Shown here: positions 8,635-18,096 of the stretch, piece after piece
Position numbering within the stretch: position 1 is the first letter of the stretch
How the letters are laid out: every line of letters begins with the position of its first letter
Assembly: GCA_041398565.1 (NCBI GenBank)
Contig: JAWKUN010000006.1
Coordinates: forward strand, 434,001-498,000
Direction: 5' to 3'
Source of the DNA: DATGPD01 sp041398565
GTDB taxonomy: Bacteria > Planctomycetota > UBA1135 > UBA2386
Length of the DNA: 64,000 nt
Notes under the pieces: generated by a model
Databases searched by the model: none
What the model saw: only the letters and a program-made list of their open reading frames with translations
What the model was told of the DNA's origin: nothing
Program-made: the position numbers and the translations under genes

Positions 8635-9530
8635 GGCACGTGCGGCAGCTCGCGAACCTCGGGGTGGGAGACGTGTCGAATCTGGCCCTCGCCATCGACC
8701 CAGATCTCGGCCAGCTCCGTGACCTCGCCACCACACACTTGCAGGCGGACGAAGTGGCCGAGTTCGGGCCCATCGCCGACCGAGCGCAGGCGCGGCACCA
8801 CGGCGGCGTTGACGAACAGGGTCCCCTGGCGGCGGACGAAGCGCGTGCGCAAGGCGCCACGCGGATGCATCAGACGGTCGTGCATGTGTCCGGCCACGAC
8901 GGCGCGGACGCGCAGCCCGTCCGCCTCGATGCGCTCGATCGCCAGCCGCAGATCCTCGTCCCCCCAATCGCCGCCCGGATTTCCGAAGTCCTTGCCCCAG
9001 ATGTCGGCGGGCTCAGACGACAGCCCCTTCGGGCCGTTGTGTGCCACCAAGATGATGTCGCGGTGCTCGCATCGGCGCGACATCTCGACGATGCGCTGCG
9101 CCGACTGCTCCATCGACCCCACTCCGTGCAGCTCACGGTAGAGTTCGACGCTGCGCAGGCTCTGCCCACCCCAGGAAAACGGGCGCGCGCCGATCAACGA
9201 GCAGGCACCGGCGTAGCACTCGCGCACCGCGTAGCCGAGCAGATCGTCCTTCAGCGCCGCGATGACCCGGCGCAGGCGCCCTGTGGCGCGCTTCAGCGAG
9301 AAGCTCTGCCAAGCATCGTGATTGCCCAGTATCACGGCCTTCTGCAGGCGAATCGACGCAATCGCGCTGGCAATCGCCGCGTCCTCGTCGCCCAGGTCAC
9401 CGACGAAGAGGGCCAGATCGGCGCCACTACCCTCGACGAAAGCCCGGTCGGCTGGCCGCCAGTGGTTGTGCACGTCGCCGACGACGAGAAGAGTGGCGCC
9501 GCGGCGCGAAGCGGTCATCGATCGCAGCAT
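8631..9530 (-). CDS. Calcineurin-like metallophosphoesterase (TIGR04168-like)
   Basis: A ~299-residue protein with all metallophosphoesterase metal motifs in order: GDVHNHW, GDLGDED, GNHDAW, VAHNGP and GHMHD. The GDVHxHW start and the DIWGKDFGNPGGDWGDEDL loop resemble the TIGR04168 family known from cyanobacteria and plastids; that identification is by eye. There is no signal peptide. Two ATGs are possible, at 9530 and 9518; a TATGCT hexamer at 9526-9531 lies seven bases before the second, which would suit a leaderless start at 9518. The stop overlaps the GTG of the SGNH hydrolase, so the two are co-translated. Substrate unknown. Confidence 0.85.
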   Translation of the reverse strand: MLRSMTASRRGATLLVVGDVHNHWRPADRAFVEGSGADLALFVGDLGDEDAAIASAIASIRLQKAVILGNHDAWQSFSLKRATGRLRRVIAALKDDLLGYAVRECYAGACSLIGARPFSWGGQSLRSVELYRELHGVGSMEQSAQRIVEMSRRCEHRDIILVAHNGPKGLSSEPADIWGKDFGNPGGDWGDEDLRLAIERIEADGLRVRAVVAGHMHDRLMHPRGALRTRFVRRQGTLFVNAAVVPRLRSVGDGPELGHFVRLQVCGGEVTELAEIWVDGEGQIRHVSHPEVRELPHVP

Positions 9531-9531
9531 A
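9526..9531 (-). promoter_or_regulatory. Possible -10 element for the phosphoesterase-SGNH hydrolase pair
   Basis: On the minus strand TATGCT is followed by seven bases and the ATG at 9518. No Shine-Dalgarno is seen. It fits the leaderless pattern of several genes in this window, but it would overlap the alternative ATG at 9530. Confidence 0.25.
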
Positions 9532-9617
9532 GCGTCACGTTCCCGACCGGCAGCCTGACAACCAGGGTTGCGCCGCCGCCGATCGGTGACCGCATGTGCG
9601 ATCCTCGCTCGTGCTGC

Positions 9618-11489
<1,872 letters not shown>

Positions 11490-11635
11490 TCGTCGGATTC
11501 TCGTCGATCGCTCTCGGAGTGACCACTCCCACCTTCGATCGCGCCGGAATATCGACATCGCAACGCCCTGCCGATGTCGGAGATCCGTCCGCACCATCGG
11601 CGGCGGTCGCTCCATCCGCGGTCACCCCTCGCCGG

Positions 11636-12691
11636 TCAGGCAAGGGCCGATGCCGCCGCGCCGACGGCCGCGATCGGATCCGCAGCCGTCACGTCGGCTC
11701 CGACCACTTGCCACAGGTCGTCCACCAGCCGAAACGGGAGGCCGCCGACCAGCACGACCGGCCGCCGGCGGACAGAAGCCGATCGCACCGACGCAACCGC
11801 GTGGGCGACGCGACGCACGTTGGTCACCATCGTGGCCGCGAGACACACCGCGTCGACGTCGAACTCGACGACCGCGTGCGCCAACTCGTCGTGCGGCAGA
11901 TCGGCACCCAGAGCGACAACCTCCCAGCCAGCGGTCGCGAACGCCAGCGACAACCAGCGAGGCCCGACGCGATGCAGGTCGCCGGCGACCGAAGCAGCGA
12001 GCACGCGACGACCGAGGGGCTTCGGCGTCGGGCGCGACTGGTAGACCCGCGCCAGACAAGACTCGGCGATCTCCGAGGCCATGTGTTCCTCGACGATCGA
12101 CAGCTCGTCCAACTGCCACATCCTCCCGACCTCCGCCTGGGTCGCCATGAGGACATCGCGGACGAGATCGTCCCCGGGCACCCCTTGCCGCAGGGCAGCC
12201 TCGAGCACTCCCCAGGCGCGATCGGGTCGGTTCTCGAGAACCGCCAACAGATAGTTCTGTGCCGTCGCACGCAACGAGCCGGCGGGCAAGCAGCTCGGCA
12301 AGGTGGCCGGCATCGACGACAGATCGTCGAGTGCCGTCTGCACGACCGCACGCACGCGCGGAACCACCGCCGGAGGCAGCGATTCCACAACCGCCCCCAG
12401 CATCGCCTCGAGTCCGTTGGTCACGTGCTCGGAGGGCACCTTGCGCGCGCGGACGACGGCGTGCCGCCAAGACACGTCGTGCACGAAGAGTGCCTCGCGC
12501 TCGGTCGCCACGGCCTCGGCAAGGCAGGCGAGACTCGACTCCACGATCGCCGTCGCTTCCCCGAGACCGAGGGTTGCCAGGGTCGCCAGCGCGCCAGGCT
12601 CGCTCTCGACGTGTCGGGCAAGCACGTCGGCGGCCATCGAGCGCCGGCATTGGTCGAGAACCTCGGCAGCGAACAAGCCCTTTGGATTCAT
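11636..12691 (-). CDS. Stand-alone CarH-like cobalamin-binding sensor protein (no DNA-binding domain)
   Basis: A 351-residue protein. The C-terminal half is a B12-binding module as in CarH/LitR photoreceptors: a four-helix cap carrying W192, nine residues, then E202-H203 (the Wx9EH signature of light-responsive adenosylcobalamin domains), followed by a Rossmann domain with D238-L-H240-R-V-G243, the DxHxxG motif whose histidine ligates cobalt. The first ~130 residues are helical and unrecognised; there is no MerR helix-turn-helix. Its ATG overlaps the stop of the upstream ECF sigma gene (ATGA), so the two are translated together. Inference: it senses light or cobalamin state and controls the sigma factor by protein contact. 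Corrinoid methyltransferase partners are absent nearby, which argues against a metabolic corrinoid role. Confidence 0.8.
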   Translation of the reverse strand: MNPKGLFAAEVLDQCRRSMAADVLARHVESEPGALATLATLGLGEATAIVESSLACLAEAVATEREALFVHDVSWRHAVVRARKVPSEHVTNGLEAMLGAVVESLPPAVVPRVRAVVQTALDDLSSMPATLPSCLPAGSLRATAQNYLLAVLENRPDRAWGVLEAALRQGVPGDDLVRDVLMATQAEVGRMWQLDELSIVEEHMASEIAESCLARVYQSRPTPKPLGRRVLAASVAGDLHRVGPRWLSLAFATAGWEVVALGADLPHDELAHAVVEFDVDAVCLAATMVTNVRRVAHAVASVRSASVRRRPVVLVGGLPFRLVDDLWQVVGADVTAADPIAAVGAAASALA

Positions 12692-13299
12692 CGCTGCGAG
12701 TCGCTCTCCGCCGTAGTTGGCGCTTCTCCCGACGCGAGACCGAGAACCTCGCGCAGCTTCATCAGCCCTCGCCGCGCATGACTCTTGACCGTGCCGACGG
12801 GTAGGCCGGTGCGCTCGGCGATTTGCACGTGCGTCCGGCCCTCGAGGAAGGCCTGCTCGAGCACCGATTGCTGCTCCGGACGCAGCTGGGTCAGGGCAGC
12901 CGTGACCCGCGCGACTTCGTCGCGCACTTCGACCCGGTCAGCGCGCACGACGCTCTCGGCCGACACCAGCCGGGCATCGCCCTCGAGGGGCGGTGCGCGG
13001 CGCAGGCGGCGGGCCCGGTCGATGAAGCGCCGCCGGGCGATGGTCAAGACGAAGGTCAGGTCGGAACCGACAGCAGGGTCGTAGCGGCTGGCAACTCGCC
13101 AGACCTCCATGAAGACGTCCTGCACGGCGTCCTCGATGTCGTGTGGATTGCGCAGGATCCCTCGCGCGAGATGCCACAGGTGCGGCGTGAAGGTCCGCAC
13201 GCAAGCGTTCACGGCATCCGGTTCACCCCGAGCGACCGCCCGCAGCAACGACCGATCGGCAGGCGTGTCGGGTAGCAGGGCAGGAGGAGGCGGCGACAA
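12688..13299 (-). CDS. ECF-type RNA polymerase sigma factor coupled to a cobalamin sensor
   Basis: About 203 residues. Region 2 is seen in GILRNPHDIEDAVQDVF, followed by a VWRVASRYDP-type segment and the RRRFIDRARRLRR end of region 2.4. Region 4 is LRPEQQSVLEQAFLEG followed by a helix-turn-helix QIAERTGLPVGTVKSHARRG. The pattern is close to SigK- or CarQ/LitS-like ECF factors rather than the planctomycete kinase-linked type. There is no ATG at a sensible place; the best start is the TTG at 13299, after CGAGAT, so the N-terminus is tentative. No zinc-binding anti-sigma gene follows; the next gene, overlapping by ATGA, is the cobalamin sensor. The DUF2867 reductase gene ends 146 bases upstream on the same strand. 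Confidence 0.85.
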   Translation of the reverse strand: MSPPPPALLPDTPADRSLLRAVARGEPDAVNACVRTFTPHLWHLARGILRNPHDIEDAVQDVFMEVWRVASRYDPAVGSDLTFVLTIARRRFIDRARRLRRAPPLEGDARLVSAESVVRADRVEVRDEVARVTAALTQLRPEQQSVLEQAFLEGRTHVQIAERTGLPVGTVKSHARRGLMKLREVLGLASGEAPTTAESDSQR

Positions 13300-13445
13300 G
13301 GGGATCTCGTGGAGGCGTGGGGGCTCAGCACGGTAGCAGCGAATCCCCGGCGCCGACAGGGCCGGACCTCCGCGGCTCCGTGCCCGCGGTGGCTGCCGAC
13401 GCCGCAATGGGACGTCACGCCTGCCGACTCGGTGCGTCACCGACC

Positions 13446-14999
13446 TCACGGGCGAGGTCCACCGCGAGCCGGAGTCATGCCGCGCGGACGCGACGCTCGA
13501 TGCGCGCTCGCGGAGTCGTCGGCGGCAGTCGACGCCTGGCGTGACTCCTCCTCGGCGGCACGCCGGATGCCACCGAGCATGCCCGCGAAGACGATCGCGT
13601 GCAGTGGCAACACCGAATACCAGTAGAGAAGGCCCAGCAGACCACGAGGTTGGAAGCGCGCACACTGACGGAGACAGGTGGTACGCGCCCCACTCGCCTG
13701 GAGTTCGAAAGTCAGCGAGGCCGAACCCGGCAGACGCATCTCCGCCTGCAGACTCAGACGATGCGGAGGGTCGACCGCGGTGGCGCGCCAGAAGTCCAGG
13801 GCTTCGCCGTAGGACACGCTCTCGGGATCCCGCCGCCCGCGGCGCAGACCCGGACCTCCGACGAACTTGTCGATCGCACCGCGCAGGCGCCAGAGCCAAT
13901 CGGCGGCATACCAACCGTGACCACCACCGACGCGGCAGACGGCGCGGTACACGGCCCCGATCGGTGCCGCCACCTCGACTTCGCGCACGTCTTCGAACGT
14001 GGTACCACCCGCCCAGTCCGGGTCGCCCGGCACGACGCCCGCGTCGGACCAACGCGTCTCGACCCGCCCTGCCTGCTGCGAGCCCAGGGCCACGGCGACC
14101 GCCTCCGCAACGGGTAGAAGCGGCTGCGGCATCACTTCCTGAGCGAGTCGATCGCGGCAGACCACGCGGTTGCGCAGACCCTCCGCGAGCGGGCGGGCGA
14201 TGCGCAGCGGCACGGGTGTCACCAAGTGCAGCCACAGCGAACTCAGTCTCGGCGTCAGGACCGGAACCGGTAGCACCACGCGCTTCGGCAGTCCGCGAGC
14301 ACGCGCCATGAGCTGGATCAGGTCCAGGTAGGTCACGACGTCCGGGCCGCCGATGTCGAAGGTCCGGCCGATCGTCTCGGGACGCTCGAGGCAGGCGAGC
14401 AGGTAGGTGAGAACGTCGCCGACCGCGATCGGCTGACACTCCGTCTTGACCCAGCGTGGCGTGATCATCACCGGCAGGCGCTCGACCAGGTAGCGGAGGA
14501 TCTCGAACGACGCCGACCCGGCTCCGATGATCATGGCCGCGCGGAGGGTGGTGACCGGCACGAGGCCAGAGAGCGCCGTTTCCACCTCCCGCCGCGAGGT
14601 CAGGTGGCGTGAGAGCCCCGGTCCGGTCTCGCCGAGCCCACCGAGGTAGAGAATGCGCGGCACCCCGGCGAGCAGAGCCGCGCGGGCGAAGTTCGCCGCG
14701 AGACAGCGGTCGGCCTCGGCGTACCGAGCTCCGGCCGAGAGCATCGAATGCACCAGGTAGAACGCTGGGCCGCACCCACGCAGCGCGGCCACGGTGCCGT
14801 CGGGATCATTCAGGTCGCACGCGACGATCTCGACGTCGGGATGCGCCGCCCAGCTCCGAGACGCCACCTTGCGGGGTTCGCGAACCAGACATCGCACCCG
14901 ATATCCAGCGGCCAGCAAGCGGGGCACCAGGCGGCCGCCGATGTAGCCACTGGCGCCCGTGACCGCCACAGGCGCGGCTCGTGAGAGGTTCCGAGTCAT
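13446..14999 (-). CDS. NAD(P)-binding SDR-family protein with C-terminal DUF2867 domain
   Basis: A 517-residue protein from the ATG at 14999. The N-terminal half is an extended-SDR/NmrA-like Rossmann fold with GASGYIGGRL, followed by FYLVHSM, LGGLGE and a PVTTLRAAMIIG strand. The C-terminal ~160 residues match DUF2867: YAADWLWRLRGAIDKFVGG, a DFWRAT segment and a short hydrophobic tail region. This two-domain architecture is often found in light- or singlet-oxygen-induced gene groups together with photolyases and B12-type regulators; that is general family knowledge. Its position upstream of an ECF sigma factor and a CarH-like sensor agrees with such a role. The reaction is unknown. It is divergent from the ParB-like gene at 15151. 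Confidence 0.85.
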   Translation of the reverse strand: MTRNLSRAAPVAVTGASGYIGGRLVPRLLAAGYRVRCLVREPRKVASRSWAAHPDVEIVACDLNDPDGTVAALRGCGPAFYLVHSMLSAGARYAEADRCLAANFARAALLAGVPRILYLGGLGETGPGLSRHLTSRREVETALSGLVPVTTLRAAMIIGAGSASFEILRYLVERLPVMITPRWVKTECQPIAVGDVLTYLLACLERPETIGRTFDIGGPDVVTYLDLIQLMARARGLPKRVVLPVPVLTPRLSSLWLHLVTPVPLRIARPLAEGLRNRVVCRDRLAQEVMPQPLLPVAEAVAVALGSQQAGRVETRWSDAGVVPGDPDWAGGTTFEDVREVEVAAPIGAVYRAVCRVGGGHGWYAADWLWRLRGAIDKFVGGPGLRRGRRDPESVSYGEALDFWRATAVDPPHRLSLQAEMRLPGSASLTFELQASGARTTCLRQCARFQPRGLLGLLYWYSVLPLHAIVFAGMLGGIRRAAEEESRQASTAADDSASAHRASRPRGMTPARGGPRP

Positions 15000-15137
15000 C
15001 CGAAGCTGCTGCCGAGTGATGATTCGCCGGCGGCCTCGACGCAGATGCACCGCTTGCGCCGCACGGCTCCGTCCGCTCGGCGTCCGGCATGCCGCCACGG
15101 AGCGCGGAGTGAGAGACGATCGCCGCGCGACGCCGGA

Positions 15138-15143
15138 TACGCT
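15138..15143 (+). promoter_or_regulatory. Possible -10 element for the ParB-like gene
   Basis: TACGCT lies seven bases before the ATG at 15151, with no Shine-Dalgarno between. The 151-base space between this gene and the divergent DUF2867 gene should hold both promoters; no clear -35 box is seen. Confidence 0.25.
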
Positions 15144-15150
15144 CGACACG

Positions 15151-16107
15151 ATGGCCACCAAGAAGACGCGCAAGCCTGCACGCAAGACGGCGACCCCGTC
15201 CTCGCGCGGGCTGGCAGCCACGGAGCTCGCCGTGACGCCATCCGGCGCCATCGTCGACCTCGTCGACGCGGTACGGGGCGATGGAGCCGAAGTCCTCGCG
15301 ACCTACCGCGACCCGTTGGCCGGACGTTGGCTGCTGCTGGCGGCGCTGCCGATCGAAATCGTCCAGCCGACGCCGTACCAGCGTGACAACTCGCCCACGC
15401 ATCTCAAGCGGCTGGTCGACGTGATCGACCGGATCGGGGCGTTCCTCGACCCGATCATCGCCACCCGCGAAGGGGACAAGACCTACTGGACGCCCAACGG
15501 CAGTCATCGCCTCTCGGCGATGAAGAAGCTCGGCGCCAAGTGCATCGTGGCTCTGGTCGTGCCCGAAACCGAGATCGCCCTGCAGATCCTCGCACTCAAC
15601 ACCGAGAAGTCGCACAACCTCAAGGAGAAGTCCCTCGAGGTGATCCGCATGGCGCGTGCGGTCGCGGCGGACACGGACAAGCGCGAGTGCGACTTCGCGC
15701 TCGAGTTCGAAGATCCGGTGCTCCTGACCCTGGGAACGTGCTACGAGCGCGACGGTCGCTTCTCGGGAGGGGCGTACAGACCCGCTCTCCGCGTCGTCGA
15801 GAGCTTCCTCGACGCACCGCTCGCCGACGCGCTCGCCACCCGCGACCGTCGGGGCGCGTTGCTGCACGAGGTGGACGCGAAGGTGAGCGAGATCATCGCT
15901 GCCCTCAAGAAGCGCGGCATCGAGTCGCCCTACTTGCGCTCCTTCGTGACCGCACGCATCAATCCCGTCCGGTTCAAGAAGGACGTGACGTTCGGAGTGG
16001 AGGACCTGCTGGACAAGATGCTGCGCGCCGCCGGTCGTTTCGACGTGGGCAAAGTCGACGCCGACGATGTGAAGGCGGCGGCAGGCTACGGAGGCGACGA
16101 GGATTGA
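15151..16107 (+). CDS. Orphan ParB/Srx-fold nuclease-like protein
   Basis: A 318-residue protein with a Lys/Arg-rich, probably disordered first 30 residues (ATKKTRKPARK). A ParB N-terminal-like domain follows, with PYQRDNSPTHLKRLVDVI, FLDPIIATREGDKTYWTPNG and the box II variant GSHRLSAMKKLGA near residue 118 in place of GERR or GHRR. After it comes EIALQILALNTEKSHNLKEK, as in ParB-like proteins of the DUF262/DndB-adjacent superfamily. No ParB helix-turn-helix is recognised and no parA lies nearby, so a chromosome-partition role is not supported. It may bind or hydrolyse nucleotide (CTP or ATP). It ends 57 bases from the convergent fliN. Confidence 0.75.
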   Translation: MATKKTRKPARKTATPSSRGLAATELAVTPSGAIVDLVDAVRGDGAEVLATYRDPLAGRWLLLAALPIEIVQPTPYQRDNSPTHLKRLVDVIDRIGAFLDPIIATREGDKTYWTPNGSHRLSAMKKLGAKCIVALVVPETEIALQILALNTEKSHNLKEKSLEVIRMARAVAADTDKRECDFALEFEDPVLLTLGTCYERDGRFSGGAYRPALRVVESFLDAPLADALATRDRRGALLHEVDAKVSEIIAALKKRGIESPYLRSFVTARINPVRFKKDVTFGVEDLLDKMLRAAGRFDVGKVDADDVKAAAGYGGDED

Positions 16108-16164
16108 GCCGCCCGACGTCGAATCCACGTCCCGGTATCGACGCCACGCTCGCCGGCTGCGCGT

Positions 16165-16539
16165 CTACTTGAGTGTCGCGATGCGCCCGGCTGCGTCGAT
16201 GATCTGCGTGATGCGCAGACCGTAGACGTCGTCGACGAGGACGACCTCGCCTCTGGCCACCAGCTTGCCGTTGACGCGCAGGTCCACCGGTTCCTCGGCC
16301 TTCTTGTCGAGCGGCACGATCGATCCCGGCACGAGCTTGACGACTCGCTCGAGCGTGACCATCGCCCGGCCGATCTCGACGGCCACGGGAACCTCGAGAT
16401 CCATCAGGAGGTCGAGGTTGCGCGCCGAGCTCTCGGTCGGTCCGCCCGCACTCAACGGTCCGAAGGCCACGGGCTGCACCGTGGCAGCATTCATGGCGTC
16501 CTCGAGTGCGGCGTTGGGTTCCGTCTCGTCGTTGCTCAT
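16165..16539 (-). CDS. fliN: Flagellar motor switch protein FliN
   Basis: A 124-residue C-ring protein that binds FliM and helps set rotation direction. The SpoA (surface presentation of antigens) fold covers residues ~40-120, with LDLLMDLEVPVAVEIGRA, PGSIVPLDKKAEEPVDLRVNG and VLVDDVYGLRITQI. The N-terminal ~38 residues are acidic and disordered, as usual. Its ATG overlaps the fliM stop (ATGA) and a GGAGG sits inside the end of fliM at a good distance. It is the last gene of the flagellar operon, convergent with the ParB-like gene. Confidence 0.95.
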   Translation of the reverse strand: MSNDETEPNAALEDAMNAATVQPVAFGPLSAGGPTESSARNLDLLMDLEVPVAVEIGRAMVTLERVVKLVPGSIVPLDKKAEEPVDLRVNGKLVARGEVVLVDDVYGLRITQIIDAAGRIATLK

Positions 16540-17522
16540 GCCACGACCTCCGTGATTCGGAATCCGAGTCTTCGGCCGAGGGTCCCGATCTGGCCGCGGA
16601 ACTTGACGCGACCCTGCACAGGGGCCGCCAATGGCTCGCCGAACCTCGTGCGCAGCGGAATCACGTCACCGACGCTCAGGCCGAGCAACTGCCGCAGCTG
16701 CAGGGTCGTCTCGCCGAGATTGACCTGCAGGGGAACCGAAGAGTGGCGCACATTGTCCTCGATGGGTTCACGCATGGCGCCGGGCTCGACGCGCATCTTG
16801 CCTGGATCATTGAGATTGCCGAGATAACGCTCCAGAGTGAGGAACGGTATCGCCAGCCGCAGATCACCGATGAGAGCCTCGCCCGAGATCTGGAAGTGCG
16901 CGCACACCACGACGTCGTGGCCGGGCAGAACCTGCGCCATCGACGGGTTGGTGACCCGCCCTTCGATACTCCACGTCAGTTCGACGACCTCGCGCAAGTT
17001 GTCGCAGATGCGCTCGACGCAGGGTGTGATGAAAGCATCCGCCACCGTGTACTCGGCAGCCGTGAAGTCGCTCGGCACGCGCTCGATGCGGCCGGAGCCG
17101 CCGAGGATGCGGTCGACAGCCCCGTAGAGCAGGCTGGTGTTGGCCGCCAGCAGAATCGGACCCTCGAGGGGGGGCATCGCCAGCGAGTAGATCGCCACCG
17201 GACCGGTGAGCAGGGCGATCCAGCTCTGGAAGCGCATCTGCTCGGTCGCCACACAGTCGCAGATGATGTCCATGCGCAGACGGTCGCCGATCGCCGCCGT
17301 CATCGCCTTGGAAGCGGACTCGAACGCCCGTTCCAGGGCGCGCATGTGCTCGCGCGAGACTCGATTCGGCTTCAGCAGGTCGACAGCACTGGCGACATCA
17401 CCTTCGGGCGTCGCCGCGGCCGCGAAGGGCGTGGATGCCACGTCCGTGTCCAGTTCGCCGCCCTCGGCCCGAAAGAGGTCGAGCAGCGTATCGATCTCTT
17501 CGTTGGTGAGGATCTCGTTCAC
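16536..17522 (-). CDS. fliM: Flagellar motor switch protein FliM
   Basis: A 328-residue switch protein. The start MNEILTNEEIDTLLDLF is the conserved N-terminal CheY-P binding helix with a LxxxEIDxLL core. The middle domain (~50-230) is CheC-like, and the C-terminal SpoA domain pairs with FliN: LQVNLGETTLQLRQLLGLSVGDVIPL. Length is normal. The start is a GTG that overlaps the fliL stop (GTGA), so translation is coupled. The preserved CheY-P helix implies chemotactic control of the motor, although no che genes are in the window. Confidence 0.95.
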   Translation of the reverse strand: MNEILTNEEIDTLLDLFRAEGGELDTDVASTPFAAAATPEGDVASAVDLLKPNRVSREHMRALERAFESASKAMTAAIGDRLRMDIICDCVATEQMRFQSWIALLTGPVAIYSLAMPPLEGPILLAANTSLLYGAVDRILGGSGRIERVPSDFTAAEYTVADAFITPCVERICDNLREVVELTWSIEGRVTNPSMAQVLPGHDVVVCAHFQISGEALIGDLRLAIPFLTLERYLGNLNDPGKMRVEPGAMREPIEDNVRHSSVPLQVNLGETTLQLRQLLGLSVGDVIPLRTRFGEPLAAPVQGRVKFRGQIGTLGRRLGFRITEVVA

Positions 17523-18022
17523 TGGACGCTGAACTTCTTCCAGAGAATGTCATCGACGGTGGCTACGCCGTCGGGGAACAGGGACGCCGACAGCTCGTCG
17601 CGCAGCTTGGCACGCAGCTTCTGCATTCCGTCCATGGAGCCGAGGGTCGCCGGCGGAGTGTTCTTCAAGACCTCCATGCATCGCGAGTAGGCGCGGTTCC
17701 AATTGGTCTTGAGGGTCTTGGTGACCTCCTCCTCCTTGTGCTTGTCCTGCTTGTAGACGATGTAGAAGCTCACCTGCGCGACCTTGTAGCCGCGTTCGAC
17801 ACGAGGGTTGAAGGTGAACTCCCACAGGTCGGGCAGCTCGACCTGCTCGATCTCGGGCTGTGGCGGCCCGACGACCTTCACGACTTCCTTCGGCGGAACC
17901 ATGAAGACAACGCCGGCGCCACCCACTACCGCCCCTGCTACCAGGAACAGTACGGGCTTCATCCCGCCTTTCTTTTTGCCCTCACCTTCCGGTGCCGGCT
18001 TGGCTTCCTTCTCGTCGGCCAA
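17519..18022 (-). CDS. fliL: Flagellar basal body-associated protein FliL
   Basis: A 167-residue inner-membrane protein that surrounds the stator and supports torque. A Lys/Glu-rich cytosolic stretch of ~20 residues is followed by a membrane segment (VLFLVAGAVVGGAGVVFMV, ~24-42) and a periplasmic domain with FTFNPRV and VSFYIVYKQDKHKEEEVTKT. The C-terminal DELSASLFPDGVATVDDILW matches the FliL end. The start is TTG at 18022 with AGAGG close upstream; an ATG at 17962 would leave almost no cytosolic part. Compared with typical FliL the region around residues 60-90 is short and divergent. It sits between the motE-like gene and fliM. Confidence 0.85.
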   Translation of the reverse strand: MADEKEAKPAPEGEGKKKGGMKPVLFLVAGAVVGGAGVVFMVPPKEVVKVVGPPQPEIEQVELPDLWEFTFNPRVERGYKVAQVSFYIVYKQDKHKEEEVTKTLKTNWNRAYSRCMEVLKNTPPATLGSMDGMQKLRAKLRDELSASLFPDGVATVDDILWKKFSVQ

Positions 18023-18096
18023 GACCTCTGCTCGCTCTCGTTATTGTTCAGGTTGCTATCGACCGATGGCGCGGGCCCTGTTGAGCCGAGCGCCGC

